Below are positions 44,401 through 53,734 of a stretch of 64,000 nt of DNA, one piece after another; the stretch's first letter is position 1, and each line of letters begins with the position of its first letter. The notes beneath the pieces were generated by a model that saw nothing but the letters and a program-made list of their open reading frames with translations, did no database searches and was not told the DNA's origin. The position numbers and the translations under genes were made by a program. This DNA comes from an uncultured Ellagibacter sp. (lineage in GTDB: Bacteria; Actinomycetota; Coriobacteriia; Coriobacteriales; Eggerthellaceae), in the NCBI RefSeq assembly GCF_934636505.1, contig NZ_CAKUAL010000001.1:1-64000 (forward strand). The letters run 5' to 3'.

Positions 44401-45009
44401 ATGAACCTTCGTACCGAACTTCCCACCGCTGAGAACTCCAGCAACTTCAACGCTGTCGCCAACGCCGCCACCAAGGCGGGCACCACGCTCGAGAACCTGA
44501 AGGCCGCGGTTGCGGGCGAGACCGGCGCTTCCGCCAAGTACGCCGCCTTCGCCAAGGCCGCCAAAGAGCAGGGCTTCGACCAGCTCGCACGTCTGTGGGA
44601 GGCAACTTCTGCTGCCGAGCAGATCCACATCAACCTCGAAGCTTCCCTCGTGGAGGCCGAAGATCCCTCCTACACCCGCCCGACCGCCGAGGCTCCGGCT
44701 CCCGAAGCCATCGACCTTAACCTGATCGCCTCCGCCAACGGCGAGATCTTCGAGACCTCCGACATGTACCCCACCTTCATCAAGAAGGCGCAGGAAGAGG
44801 GCCACGCCAAGGCTATCAAGGTGTTCACCAGGGCAAAGCTTGCCGAGGCTGTTCATGCCGAGAAGTATCTCGAGGCGTACAACAACATCGACGCCGCCGA
44901 TGACGACGCGTACTACCTCTGCCCGGGCTGCGGCTACATCCACAAGGGCGAGGACTTCGAGAAGTGCCCGATCTGCGGCGTTCCGAAGGCGAAGTTCGAG
45001 CGCTTCTAG
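44401..45009 (+). CDS. rbr: Rubrerythrin
   Basis: 202 residues. Reduces hydrogen peroxide in anaerobes with a diiron centre and a rubredoxin-type iron. The ferritin-like helices carry AVAGETGASAKY (Glu ligand), EATSAAEQIH, ANGEIFETSDMYPTFIKKAQEEG and AKLAEAVHAEKY. The C-terminal rubredoxin domain has CPGCGY and CPICG. It sits alone behind a promoter with a palindromic operator. GAGAGGGG precedes the ATG. Codon choice is strongly biased to the GC-rich preferred set, suggesting high expression. Confidence 0.95.
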   Translation: MNLRTELPTAENSSNFNAVANAATKAGTTLENLKAAVAGETGASAKYAAFAKAAKEQGFDQLARLWEATSAAEQIHINLEASLVEAEDPSYTRPTAEAPAPEAIDLNLIASANGEIFETSDMYPTFIKKAQEEGHAKAIKVFTRAKLAEAVHAEKYLEAYNNIDAADDDAYYLCPGCGYIHKGEDFEKCPICGVPKAKFERF

Positions 45010-45133
45010 TTCTTCGCGGTGATGTGTGCGGCTTGCGGCAGGCGATCCCCGCGCATCGCGGAAGGTGGGCGTTTTCCGCGCGGTTGCGGAATGTGAGCCG
45101 ACTGCCGCAGCATCATGCGAGTGCGCTTCGGCG

Positions 45134-45188
45134 CGTTCCACGTGAAACATGCGAAGCCGAGTCCTTCGGGGCTCGGCTTCTTCACTTT
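45134..45188 (+). terminator. Terminator after rubrerythrin, with a weak parS-like word
   Basis: GAAGCCGAG (45153-45161) pairs with CTCGGCTTC (45172-45180), then TTCACTTT. Just before, CGTTCCACGTGAAACA (45134-45149) matches 14 of 16 parS positions, with the TTTCACGTGAAA core broken at one base. Confidence 0.7.
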
Positions 45189-45272
45189 CTGTGCAAATTG
45201 GCAACCCGTCGGAAGAGCGACTCTATAATCCTTGGATGAGACACGACACGAAGGGACAGCACGCGCGATTCC

Positions 45273-46763
45273 ATGGCATTCGACCCGAATAAATTCTTCC
45301 TTACACGCGCCGTCAATGGGTGGTGCAATCGCCTCCTGGGCGCGGTGACGGAAGGCGAGCTCGCCGATCAGCCGGCCGAGTATGCTTCGCACCGCACCAC
45401 GCGCGACTATATATGCAACACGCTCGGCACGAGCGCATGGGGCATGGTGTTCCCCGTCCTCACCATCGTGGTGACGCAGCTCGCGGGCGTTGAGCTCGCC
45501 GGCATGTTCTCGCTCGCCTTTGTCACGGGGTCGCTGCTCATGATCCTCGCGAACTACGGCGTGCGCACCTACCAGATTTCCGACCTGGACGAGGCGCACT
45601 CGTTCTCGGATTATCAGCTCAACCGCTGGCTCACCTGCGCGGCGATGCTCGTTGTCGGGTGGATATATTGCGCCATCAGGGGTTATGCGGACGAGATGTT
45701 CACGATCAGCATGGGCGTGTACGTCTACAAGATGGTCGATGGTTTAGCCGACGTCTACGAGGGGCGCCTCCAGCAGAAGGACAAGCTCTACCTTGCGGGC
45801 ATCTCCCAGGCGTTTCGCTCGGTGCTCGTGCTCGCGGTGTTCTCCATCGCGCTGTTCGTCACGCGCAGCGTCAGCGTCTCCTGCATCGCAATGGCCGTTG
45901 CTGCGGGCATTTCGTTCATCGTGCTCACCTTGCCGCTCGCGATCTGGGAAACGCCCACGTCGGCACGTGCGAGCTTCGACAGCGTCGTCGCGCTTTTCAG
46001 GCAGTGCGCCCCGTTGTTCGTCGCGCTGTTCCTCTACTCGCTCATCGACAACATGCCCAAGTTCGTCATGGAGGGCGTGCTTTCCTACGACAACCAGCTC
46101 TACTACAACGTGCTCTACTTCCCGGCCATGGGCATCCTGCTCACCGCGCAGCTCATCTACAAGCCGATGCTCGTGAAGATGGCCGCCGTGTGGGCCGACC
46201 CCGAGAAGCGCAAGCGCTTCGACATGATCATCGTCGTGATCGTGGCGGTGATCGTGGGTATCACCGTCGTGATGGCGCTCATCATGGGCTGGATTGGCAT
46301 CACGATTATGAGCTTCCTCTACGGTGTGGACTTCGAGCAGTTCCGCGGGCTTGTGTTCATCATGCTCGCTGCCGGCGGCGTCACTGCCTGCATCGATTTT
46401 CTCTATCAGGTGGTCACGGTGCTGCGCCAGCAGCGTACGGTGACGAAGCTTTACCTGATCACGTTCGGGTTCTCGCTGTTCGTTCCGATTCTGCTGGTGA
46501 ATTTCACGGGGCTGCCGGGCGCCATCATCGGGTACCTCATTGTGATGTGCATCCTGCTTGTGCTTCTGGTTTGGGAATACGGGAAGGTCCGCATGGCCTT
46601 GGCCGAGCGCGACAAGCAGGCGGCCGCCGCGCACGCAACGCGCGTGGTCGGGCGCGTCGTGCCGACGGAAGATGTTTCCGCCGAGCGCGAGGGGCCTTCG
46701 CGTCCACGTCGCTCCCGCGACGCCTCCGCCGAGTTGCGCACATCTCGCACGCCGCGCCGGTAA
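45273..46763 (+). CDS. Polysaccharide flippase-like multi-pass membrane protein
   Basis: 496 residues with about twelve hydrophobic segments (GMVFPVLTIVVTQLAGVELAGM through LIVMCILLVLLVWEYGKV), the size and pattern of the MOP/Wzx exporter superfamily. Wzx proteins flip lipid-linked oligosaccharides to the outer face of the membrane. A polar tail of about 50 residues follows the last segment. The glycosyltransferase 2 kb downstream fits a glycan role but is on the other strand. The start is not well supported: AAGGGA lies 15 bases before the ATG. Confidence 0.75.
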   Translation: MAFDPNKFFLTRAVNGWCNRLLGAVTEGELADQPAEYASHRTTRDYICNTLGTSAWGMVFPVLTIVVTQLAGVELAGMFSLAFVTGSLLMILANYGVRTYQISDLDEAHSFSDYQLNRWLTCAAMLVVGWIYCAIRGYADEMFTISMGVYVYKMVDGLADVYEGRLQQKDKLYLAGISQAFRSVLVLAVFSIALFVTRSVSVSCIAMAVAAGISFIVLTLPLAIWETPTSARASFDSVVALFRQCAPLFVALFLYSLIDNMPKFVMEGVLSYDNQLYYNVLYFPAMGILLTAQLIYKPMLVKMAAVWADPEKRKRFDMIIVVIVAVIVGITVVMALIMGWIGITIMSFLYGVDFEQFRGLVFIMLAAGGVTACIDFLYQVVTVLRQQRTVTKLYLITFGFSLFVPILLVNFTGLPGAIIGYLIVMCILLVLLVWEYGKVRMALAERDKQAAAAHATRVVGRVVPTEDVSAEREGPSRPRRSRDASAELRTSRTPRR

Positions 46764-47018
46764 GCTTGAGCCGCGGGCCCCTCCTTTCGCCGGCAGGCCG
46801 GCCGCACGCCCCCAAGCTCCCGTCTCCAAGTTCTCCTCGCACCCTGCGTCATCTTTCCCTGGTGACGCGTCGCCTTCTCCTGCTCGCGCGTTAAGGGCTG
46901 GGGAATTTCTCCGAAAACGCAGGTATTTCGCCGCCGCGACCCGTGCAACCCGCGGCGGGGTGTCTATAATGTCGAACAACACTATAGTCGTCCCCGTTCG
47001 CGAAGGAGCATATTCCCC
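46764..47018. other. 255-bp gap before guaB
   Basis: GC-rich, with a TATAAT at 46965-46970 that is a fair -10 box for guaB, although no good -35 is seen at 17 bp. No riboswitch-like structure recognised. Confidence 0.4.
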
Positions 47019-48536
47019 ATGGCTTACTACTATGACGAGCCGTCACGCACGTTCAACGAGTATCTTTTGGTGCCTGGTCACACGCCTGCTACGTGCATTC
47101 CGGCGTCGGTCAGCCTGAAAACGCCGCTCGTCAAGTATCGCAAGGGCGAAGAGGAGTGCCCGCTTTCGCTGAACATCCCGATGGTGTCCGCTATCATGGC
47201 CGCCGTCTCCGACGACAACATGGCCGTGGCCCTTGCCACCGAGGGCGGCCTTTCCTTCATCTACGGCAACCAGACCATCGAGCAGGAAGCCGCCATGGTC
47301 AAGCGCGTGAAGGATTACAAGGCCGGGTTCGTCGAGTCTGACGCCAACCTTTCCCCCGATATGACGCTCAATGAGGTCGTCGCGCTGAAGGAGGCCACCG
47401 ACCACTCCACCATGCCCGTCACCGATGACGGTACGGCGCACGGTAAGCTGCTCGGTGTGGTCACCGAGCGCGATTACCGCCTTTCCCGCATGAGCGGCGA
47501 CGAGAAGGTTTCCGAGTTCATGACCCCGCGCGAGAAGCTGATTGTGGCGCCGGCGGACACTTCTCTTAAGGTTGCTAACGATATCATCTGGGATCACAAG
47601 CTGAACTCGCTGCCGCTCGTGAACGAAGACGACACGCTCGCCTACATGGTGTTCCGCAAGGACTACGATTCCCATAAGTCGAACCCCAATGAGATGCTCG
47701 ATGCCCACAAGCGCTACATCGTGGGCGCCGGCATCAACTCCCGTGACTACGCCGAGCGCGTTCCCGCGCTGGTCGAGGCGGGCGCCGACGTGCTGTGCAT
47801 CGACTCTTCCGAGGGCTATTCCGATTGGCAGAAGATGACGATCGAGTGGGTGCGTGAGCACTACGGCGACTCCGTGAAGATCGGCGCCGGCAACGTCGTC
47901 GACGGCGAGGGCTTCCGCTTCTTGGCCGAGGCGGGCGCGGACTTCGTGAAGATCGGCATCGGCGGCGGCTCCATCTGTATCACGCGCGAGACTAAGGGCA
48001 TCGGCCGTGGTCAGGCGACGGCTACCATCGAGGTTGCCAAAGCGCGCGACGAGTACTTCAAGGAAACTGGCATCTACGTGCCGATTTGCTCCGATGGCGG
48101 CATCGTCTACGACCACCACATCTCACTGGCCCTGGCTATGGGCGCCGACTTCGTCATGCTCGGCCGTTACTTCGCGCGCTTCGACGAGTCCCCGTCGGCC
48201 AAGGTCATGGTGAATGGCACTTACATGAAGGAATACTGGGGCGAGGGTTCCGCTCGCGCCCGCAACTGGGGCCGTTACGACCTGGGCGGCAAGAAGAGCC
48301 TGTCGTTCGAAGAGGGCGTCGATTCCTACGTGCCCTACGCTGGCCCGCTTAAGGACAACATTGCGGTCACGTTGCTCAAGATCAAGTCGACCATGTGCAA
48401 CTGCGGCGCGCTCACCATCCCCGAGTTCCAGGACAAGGCCAAGCTCACGGTGATCAGCTCCACGTCTATCGTCGAGGGCGGCGCGCACGATGTCCTTCTG
48501 AAGGACAAGGCTCCCTACGCTTCCAACATGAGGTAA
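47019..48536 (+). CDS. guaB: Inosine-5'-monophosphate dehydrogenase
   Basis: 505 residues. Oxidises IMP to XMP with NAD+, the committed step to GMP. The (beta/alpha)8 barrel is split by two CBS domains near 105-225 ([18 protein letters not shown]). The catalytic loop is [21 protein letters not shown], with the active-site Cys in SICITRE. The flap region around [15 protein letters not shown] replaces the usual MYRGMGS and a late GLR-type block is altered, so it belongs to a divergent IMPDH group. CGAAGGAGCATATTCCCC precedes the ATG. Confidence 0.9.
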   Translation: MAYYYDEPSRTFNEYLLVPGHTPATCIPASVSLKTPLVKYRKGEEECPLSLNIPMVSAIMAAVSDDNMAVALATEGGLSFIYGNQTIEQEAAMVKRVKDYKAGFVESDANLSPDMTLNEVVALKEATDHSTMPVTDDGTAHGKLLGVVTERDYRLSRMSGDEKVSEFMTPREKLIVAPADTSLKVANDIIWDHKLNSLPLVNEDDTLAYMVFRKDYDSHKSNPNEMLDAHKRYIVGAGINSRDYAERVPALVEAGADVLCIDSSEGYSDWQKMTIEWVREHYGDSVKIGAGNVVDGEGFRFLAEAGADFVKIGIGGGSICITRETKGIGRGQATATIEVAKARDEYFKETGIYVPICSDGGIVYDHHISLALAMGADFVMLGRYFARFDESPSAKVMVNGTYMKEYWGEGSARARNWGRYDLGGKKSLSFEEGVDSYVPYAGPLKDNIAVTLLKIKSTMCNCGALTIPEFQDKAKLTVISSTSIVEGGAHDVLLKDKAPYASNMR

Positions 48537-48641
48537 GCGAGCTTCATCGGGCCTTTGATCGGCGGAATAGGCTGCCGCGAGGGAGCCCGATGCTTGGTCT
48601 TGACAAGATAGCGGATTGTCGGCGAGCCGGCGGTCCGCTGA

Positions 48642-48681
48642 GGCATAAAGAAAGCGACCTCCTGGTCGCTTTCTTTATGCC
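48642..48681. terminator. Bidirectional terminator between guaB and the glycosyltransferase
   Basis: GGCATAAAGAAAGCGACC and GGTCGCTTTCTTTATGCC form an 18-bp perfect stem around TCCT. AT-rich ends give U runs in both directions, serving the convergent genes. Confidence 0.9.
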
Positions 48682-48713
48682 ATGACACGAAAACGGTGCG
48701 TTTTGGCTCGCTG

Positions 48714-49940
48714 CTACGCAATCAACTTCTCCGCGAGTCCTGCCCAGGTCACGCGCTCGATCCCTGCGAAATCGGCGGCACTCGGCGCAGGTGCCGCTGC
48801 GGCGGCGTCGAGCGCTTTGGCCAAACGTTGCTCGAAAGCGGGCAGATCGTCCGCTACGGGCTCGTCGACGCTCTCCATGCGCGGGGGCTCGACATACCAC
48901 ACGGGCGCCGCGGGGATGTTCGCGGAAATCCAGGGGCGGATGCCGGGCAGGTCGGTCACCACGGCCTTGCATCCGCAGGCGAGCGCCTCGATCACCACGA
49001 GCGGCAAGCCCTCGAAAAACGACGGCAGCACGAACACGTCGGAGTTGCGATATATTCCGGCAAGCTGGTTTTGGTCGACCTTTCCTGGGAAGGCGAATCG
49101 ATAGGGCGACGCATCGGCCTGCTCGCGCAGCTCGGCATATTCGCGCTCGTCGTTATAGCCTCCGACCAGGTTGAACGTAATATCGGGCGGTGCCGTTTCC
49201 AACAGTTTCGCGCAGCGGATGAGGCTTTCCACGCCCTTTTTCCGCCAAATCTTGCCGACGTAGAGGAAGCGGGCGGGCGTGCCCTCAACGTGAGGCGTGC
49301 GGTTTGTCGGGTTGAAGGGCTTATCATTGTATCCCGAGCCCACAACGCGCACGCGCTTCTCGGGTACGCCGTACATCTCTTCAATCTCGCGCTTCTGCGG
49401 TTCGTGCAGTGCAAAGATGCAGTCGAGTGCGCGCACGCCTTCGACGATGAACTCGCGTTCGAGCGAGTGCTTTCCCATCTGGCGCAAATCGGTGCTGTGG
49501 CAGATGCCGCGCACGTTCGGGCACGTGAACCCCCTCGCCTCGGCAACCTCGCGTACGCAGCGCACGGCGACGCCGCACGCCAGATACAGGTGGTGGCAGA
49601 GCACCACGTCGGGGAACTTCTCCTCGCATGCTTCGCGAATCGCCTGGTCGAAAGCACGTTTGAACTTCTCGCACATCTCGGGCGTCATGTCGCGATAGCG
49701 TGTTGCCTCGTATGGCATCTGATCGCTCATGCCGCACACGGGGAAGGGCAGCTCGGGCGTGCGGAAGCGCACGGGATGGAAGACGACGCCTTCGGGGAGG
49801 GTCACGTTGTCGGAAATGTCGATGCCGGCAACGAGCGTCACTTCGTGTCCCGCCGACGAAAATGCGCGCACTGTTTCGGCGACGTAGACGCCGCTTCCGG
49901 TGCTGTCGGGCTTTTGCGCAGTGATGACCAGGATGTTCAT
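48714..49940 (-). CDS. GT4-type glycosyltransferase
   Basis: 408 residues with the GT-B fold. The N-terminal Rossmann half opens MNILVITAQKPDSTGSGVYVAETVRAF. The C-terminal nucleotide-sugar half has FLYVGKIWRKKGVESLIRCAKLL and the E-x7-E motif FFEGLPLVVIEALACG. It transfers a sugar from an activated donor to an unknown acceptor, probably in cell-surface glycan synthesis. GGGAGG precedes the ATG. Confidence 0.88.
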   Translation of the reverse strand: MNILVITAQKPDSTGSGVYVAETVRAFSSAGHEVTLVAGIDISDNVTLPEGVVFHPVRFRTPELPFPVCGMSDQMPYEATRYRDMTPEMCEKFKRAFDQAIREACEEKFPDVVLCHHLYLACGVAVRCVREVAEARGFTCPNVRGICHSTDLRQMGKHSLEREFIVEGVRALDCIFALHEPQKREIEEMYGVPEKRVRVVGSGYNDKPFNPTNRTPHVEGTPARFLYVGKIWRKKGVESLIRCAKLLETAPPDITFNLVGGYNDEREYAELREQADASPYRFAFPGKVDQNQLAGIYRNSDVFVLPSFFEGLPLVVIEALACGCKAVVTDLPGIRPWISANIPAAPVWYVEPPRMESVDEPVADDLPAFEQRLAKALDAAAAAPAPSAADFAGIERVTWAGLAEKLIA

Positions 49941-50015
49941 GCGGCGTTTCCTCCCAAAAGCGCGGCAACCCTCCGCGGTCGTCCGCTCACGTAATCTTTG
50001 TTGCGTCCTCGGTGA

Positions 50016-50603
50016 CTAAGCTTCGGCGACGTAGGAATCGATCAGGCGTCGCAGCTCGTCGATGCCTGTGCCGTTTGAGGAGGACGTCACCACGAAGGGG
50101 ATGTCCTTCGGCAAATCGAGCTTCTTGCGGATGGCAGACGCCTGTTTCCCTGCCGCTTGCTTCGAGAGCTTGTCGGCTTTCGTGAGGGCGATCGCGAAGG
50201 GAAAGTCGTTTTCCCAGAGGAATTTTGCCATGTGCATGTCGAGCGCCGAGGGATCGTGGCGGATGTCGACGAGCGACACAACCAGGGCGAAGCGTCGGTC
50301 TTGGTTGAAGTAGCCCTCGATCAGCTCCGACCAGCGGCCCTTCTCCGACTTCGCTACCTTTGCGTAGCCGTAGCCGGGCAGGTCGACGAAATCGGTGCCG
50401 TCGACGTCGTAGAAGTTGATTGTGGCGGTTTTGCCCGGCGTTTGCGACACCTTGGCCAGGCCCTTTCGGTACATGAGCTTGTTCAAAAGGGATGATTTCC
50501 CCACGTTCGAGCGCCCGGCGAACGAGACTTCGGGGCGGGTCGACTCGGGAATCTGCGACGAGGTGCCGTAAGCTGCCTTGAACGATGCGATGTGATAATT
50601 CAT
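50016..50603 (-). CDS. engB: Ribosome biogenesis GTPase YsxC/EngB
   Basis: 195 residues. Essential GTPase acting in assembly of the 50S subunit. G motifs in order: GRSNVGKSSLLN (G1), a T in PGKTATINFY (G2), DLPGYG (G3), LTKADK (G4) and TSSSNGTG (G5). The length is standard. AAAGAGAGG precedes the ATG. Confidence 0.95.
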   Translation of the reverse strand: MNYHIASFKAAYGTSSQIPESTRPEVSFAGRSNVGKSSLLNKLMYRKGLAKVSQTPGKTATINFYDVDGTDFVDLPGYGYAKVAKSEKGRWSELIEGYFNQDRRFALVVSLVDIRHDPSALDMHMAKFLWENDFPFAIALTKADKLSKQAAGKQASAIRKKLDLPKDIPFVVTSSSNGTGIDELRRLIDSYVAEA

Positions 50604-50678
50604 GGGGATGCCTCTCTTTACGCGTATGCACTCATGGTATCAGAAAGCGGCCGCGCCTTGACCTCGCGACCCGACCGA

Positions 50679-50760
50679 GGGCTCTTCGGCGGCGTCCACA
50701 ATGCGAGTTCCGCAGCGCAGCGAGGACTGTCTGATCGACTGGGCGTTGCTGTAGAGCCCC
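50679..50760 (-). repeat. Interspersed palindromic repeat, copy 3 (inverted)
   Basis: Reverse complement of the 28277-28360 repeat, with several substitutions; ends GGGCTCTTCGGC and GTAGAGCCCC. It lies between engB and the Agr-like module. Confidence 0.85.
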
Positions 50761-50865
50761 TCAAATTGTCCCCCTCATGCTTCTCGCGGCGGCGCGCCAA
50801 ACTCGGACCTTTCGGGTATACTCGATATCATTCAGGGGAAAGCGAGCGAAAGTAGGTTTGCAAAC

Positions 50866-51651
50866 ATGCCTTCCTACACGGTTTGCATAGTCGAAGACAA
50901 CGCAGAGTGCGCGGCGGCGCTCATCGACAGGGTTGCGGCTTCGCCTTTCTCGGAAGGCTTGGTCATACACGAGATGGCTTCCCGCGCCGAACTCGAGTCC
51001 TTCGTCTCCGAAGGCCGCGCAATCGACATTCTCATCACCGACATCAACTTGGGGACTGACGCCGCAGACGGCATCTCCATGGTGCGTGACCTGTTCCCGA
51101 CGGGCTCGAAAACCCAGGTCATCTACGCAACTGGTTACATCGAGTACTGTACGCCCGTCTATGAAACGCAACACGTGTACTTCCTGGTTAAGCCCATCAG
51201 GCAAAGCGCCCTCGACGACGCCCTGAAAAAGGCGCTGGAGAATCTTGCGGGTCAAAATGTGCAGGATGGGCAGACCGAACAGGTGGGTCAGGGCGCGCGT
51301 GCCGATGTCCCCCCGAAATCGTTCCCCTGCGCGCTCACATTCAATGTGCGCGGTCGGACGATTGTGGTCGACGCCGATCGCATCGAGTATCTGGAAAGCG
51401 AGCGCCGCAAGCTGCGGTTGCACACCGACGGCGGTGTTATGGAAGTGTACTGCTCGCTCGCAGATGCTCAGGCCATGCTGCCCGAAGGATTCGTGCGGTG
51501 CCATAAGAGCTTCGTGGTGAATCTTGCCGACGTTGTGGAAATCGGCAAAGACGACATTCTTGCGAAATCCGGCTCGCGCGTTCCTATGAGCCAGAAACGG
51601 CGCCACGAGGTGAAAGAGGCGCTGCTCGATTACCTGAAAGCGCGAGCGTAG
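50866..51651 (+). CDS. LytTR-family response regulator (AgrA-like)
   Basis: 261 residues. The receiver domain has the phospho-accepting D59 (IDILITDINLG) and the switch Lys in YFLVKPIRQ. The LytTR DNA-binding domain spans about 155-258 (TIVVDADRIEYLESERRKLRLHTDGG, GFVRCHKSFVVNLADVVEI). It heads an operon with two membrane proteins that together make up a sensor kinase; the next gene starts 5 bp after its stop. AgrA-type regulators bind paired sites at promoters of surface or secreted factors. Confidence 0.92.
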   Translation: MPSYTVCIVEDNAECAAALIDRVAASPFSEGLVIHEMASRAELESFVSEGRAIDILITDINLGTDAADGISMVRDLFPTGSKTQVIYATGYIEYCTPVYETQHVYFLVKPIRQSALDDALKKALENLAGQNVQDGQTEQVGQGARADVPPKSFPCALTFNVRGRTIVVDADRIEYLESERRKLRLHTDGGVMEVYCSLADAQAMLPEGFVRCHKSFVVNLADVVEIGKDDILAKSGSRVPMSQKRRHEVKEALLDYLKARA

Positions 51652-51655
51652 GAAG

Positions 51656-52648
51656 ATGGACGTTCTGGCGTTCGGTCTGCCTTGGGAAAACATCGTTGTC
51701 GATTTAGTTGGGTACCTACCGGTTCAGATCTTGTACGGCTACGTGATGACGCGGCTTTTGGACATCCCGCGCCCGGCCCTCTTCGTGGTGGCGTATTCCA
51801 TCTGCTCCTTTTTGGTGGTGCCGTTTTCCTCGCTGATCGGCATGCCCCTTTTCGGCCTGATGGAGGCTCTGCTCTGCGCGACCCCTGCGCTTTTAGCGCG
51901 CGATAGGGCGCTTCACTGCGTGATTATCGTCGCATCGTCGATCGTCGCCGTTGCCATCGCTTACCTCGCATTCCTTCTCCTTTGGATGCTTGTCGCTGAC
52001 GATTCCTTCAGCTACCAGGAGAAATACGCGCGACTTGCCGGCTATGCGGTGGCGTCCGGTCTCCATCTGATCGTGCTCGACGCGCTGTTCGTGCTGCTCC
52101 GTCGCACCCAAAGCCGGTGGCTGACCCCCGAAGTGAAGCGCTATACCGGTGAGGGAACGAAGTACTTTATATGGTTTCCCCTGCTCCAAGTGCCTTTCTT
52201 GCTGATTGCGCTTATAGGCATTGGAACGGCCGCCGCGTGGAACCCGCTGCTTGTCGTGGGCGTTCTGCTCATGGGCGTCTTCTTTCTCGTGTCCGACCTT
52301 GTCCTGTTCCGCGCGATCGACGACTTCGTGCTCGAACAGTTTGAGGCTCTTCGCATCGAGGTCCTCGAACGGCAGCTCGACGAAGAACTCAAGCTGTTCG
52401 ACGACCTTTCCGCCCTTCTCGAGAATTCCGCTCAACTACGCCACGACCTGCACAACCATCTGCAGATTATCGAGATGCTCGCGTCGCGTGGTGAATTCGA
52501 CGTCGCCCGCGAGCATGTTCGCAATCTTCTTGGGGAAATCGAGAGCATGGACGCCCGAGATGGCTCGGTAATCCTTCGCTCTAAGGCCGCCCTTTCTGCC
52601 GCATCGCCGCTTTGCGAACCCGCCGCATTGTCGAGCGATAGGGCGTAG
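51656..52648 (+). CDS. Agr-like sensor half: membrane domain plus His box, no ATPase domain
   Basis: 330 residues. Six to seven transmembrane segments (residues 15-215) are followed by a coiled dimerisation helix and the GHKL-type phospho-acceptor box LRHDLHNHLQIIEML, with H263. The protein ends about 65 residues after this His, in an Ala/Ser-rich tail without N or G boxes, so it cannot bind ATP itself. The usual AgrC-like sensor is about 420 residues, with the ATPase domain in the same chain. Here that domain is found in the next gene. The ATG follows TAGGAAG at the end of the regulator gene. Confidence 0.85.
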   Translation: MDVLAFGLPWENIVVDLVGYLPVQILYGYVMTRLLDIPRPALFVVAYSICSFLVVPFSSLIGMPLFGLMEALLCATPALLARDRALHCVIIVASSIVAVAIAYLAFLLLWMLVADDSFSYQEKYARLAGYAVASGLHLIVLDALFVLLRRTQSRWLTPEVKRYTGEGTKYFIWFPLLQVPFLLIALIGIGTAAAWNPLLVVGVLLMGVFFLVSDLVLFRAIDDFVLEQFEALRIEVLERQLDEELKLFDDLSALLENSAQLRHDLHNHLQIIEMLASRGEFDVAREHVRNLLGEIESMDARDGSVILRSKAALSAASPLCEPAALSSDRA

Positions 52649-52663
52649 GGTCAGGTGAATGCT

Positions 52664-53656
52664 ATGGACGCGCTTTCCGTTATCTCTCTTTCGCTTACCG
52701 TTGCCGTGCTGGTCGCGATGACGGTGAAGGCCGCCATCCTGTGCCGCCGACTGACCCGCACGTCGTCTCGCTACCTGCTATCTTGCATGTTGTTCCCCGC
52801 AAGCCAGATCGTCTGCGTGGCTGGAATCGCGGCGGCGACGATGCTCCTCCGCCTGAGTCCGGCGACGCTCTTCTTGGCGCTTACGCTGGGCGTGGCATGC
52901 ATCCCCCTCGATTCATTGCTGTTCACCGCGCTGGGGAAGGCCGAGCATGCCGATGCCCTTCGCGAACAGGCGCGCCTGCTCGAGGCGCAGATCGACGCCG
53001 AGCGCATGGGCGCTCGCGGGCTTGTCTCCGTGGGAAACGAGGCGCGCGACATCCGCAGGAAGATCGCCGAGCAGCTTCACGAACTCGATGCGCAGCTTTC
53101 CCGAGGAGAAGTCGCCTCAAGTGGGCAGCGCGTGGACGAGATCATCGTGCTTGCGGGCAGGAAATCGCTGCGCGTGTGCGACCATGTCGCCCTCGATGCG
53201 CTGATGTCGCTCAAGATGCGGGAATTCAAGGCGAAGGGCGTCAACATGGAGTGCTCGCTGAAGGTTCCTGCCGAGGTGTCGATTTCCAACTCCGAGCTGT
53301 GCGCCCTCGTGTCGAACATGCTCGACAACGCGCTCAACGCCTGTGAAGATGTCGACCGCGGCAAGCGCTTCGTGGTTTTCAGGGCTTCCGTCAAAGGTTC
53401 GTACCTCGTGCTCGATATGCGCAACAGCAAGTCGGCGTCGGAAGGGGGCGAGGGTCGTGAAACGACGCGCCGCGGAATTCTCGGCAGAATCAGGTTCGCC
53501 GAGGAGCAGACGAGCGGCGGCTCCCTCGCTGAGCACGGTTGGGGACTGTCCGTCATCGATACAATCGTGCAGCGCTACGACGGGGCGGTTTCCCTCGAAC
53601 GCTCCAAGGGTGGGTTCCGCATGTCGGTAATGGTCGACCTAGCGGCGCAAACGTAG
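52664..53656 (+). CDS. Agr-like sensor half: membrane segments plus GHKL ATPase domain, His box lost
   Basis: 330 residues. Three transmembrane segments occupy the first 90 residues, then a long helix to 160. At the place of the His box it reads ARDIRRKIAEQLHELDAQL: the R-H-D of the first protein is R131-R132-K133, so the phospho-acceptor is missing. The ATPase domain is intact: N box VSNMLDNALNAC (N218, N222) and G box HGWGLSVIDTIV. It should bind ATP but lacks a target His in its own chain. The ATG at 52664 is preferred over a GTG at 52655 because AGGTGA lies five bases upstream. Confidence 0.85.
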   Translation: MDALSVISLSLTVAVLVAMTVKAAILCRRLTRTSSRYLLSCMLFPASQIVCVAGIAAATMLLRLSPATLFLALTLGVACIPLDSLLFTALGKAEHADALREQARLLEAQIDAERMGARGLVSVGNEARDIRRKIAEQLHELDAQLSRGEVASSGQRVDEIIVLAGRKSLRVCDHVALDALMSLKMREFKAKGVNMECSLKVPAEVSISNSELCALVSNMLDNALNACEDVDRGKRFVVFRASVKGSYLVLDMRNSKSASEGGEGRETTRRGILGRIRFAEEQTSGGSLAEHGWGLSVIDTIVQRYDGAVSLERSKGGFRMSVMVDLAAQT

Positions 53657-53734
53657 CCGGCGAGCGCTCTGGATGCGCTACAATATATAGTCGCGTTTTT
53701 ACCCAGCGAGAATGAAAACGAGAAGGCAGCAACC

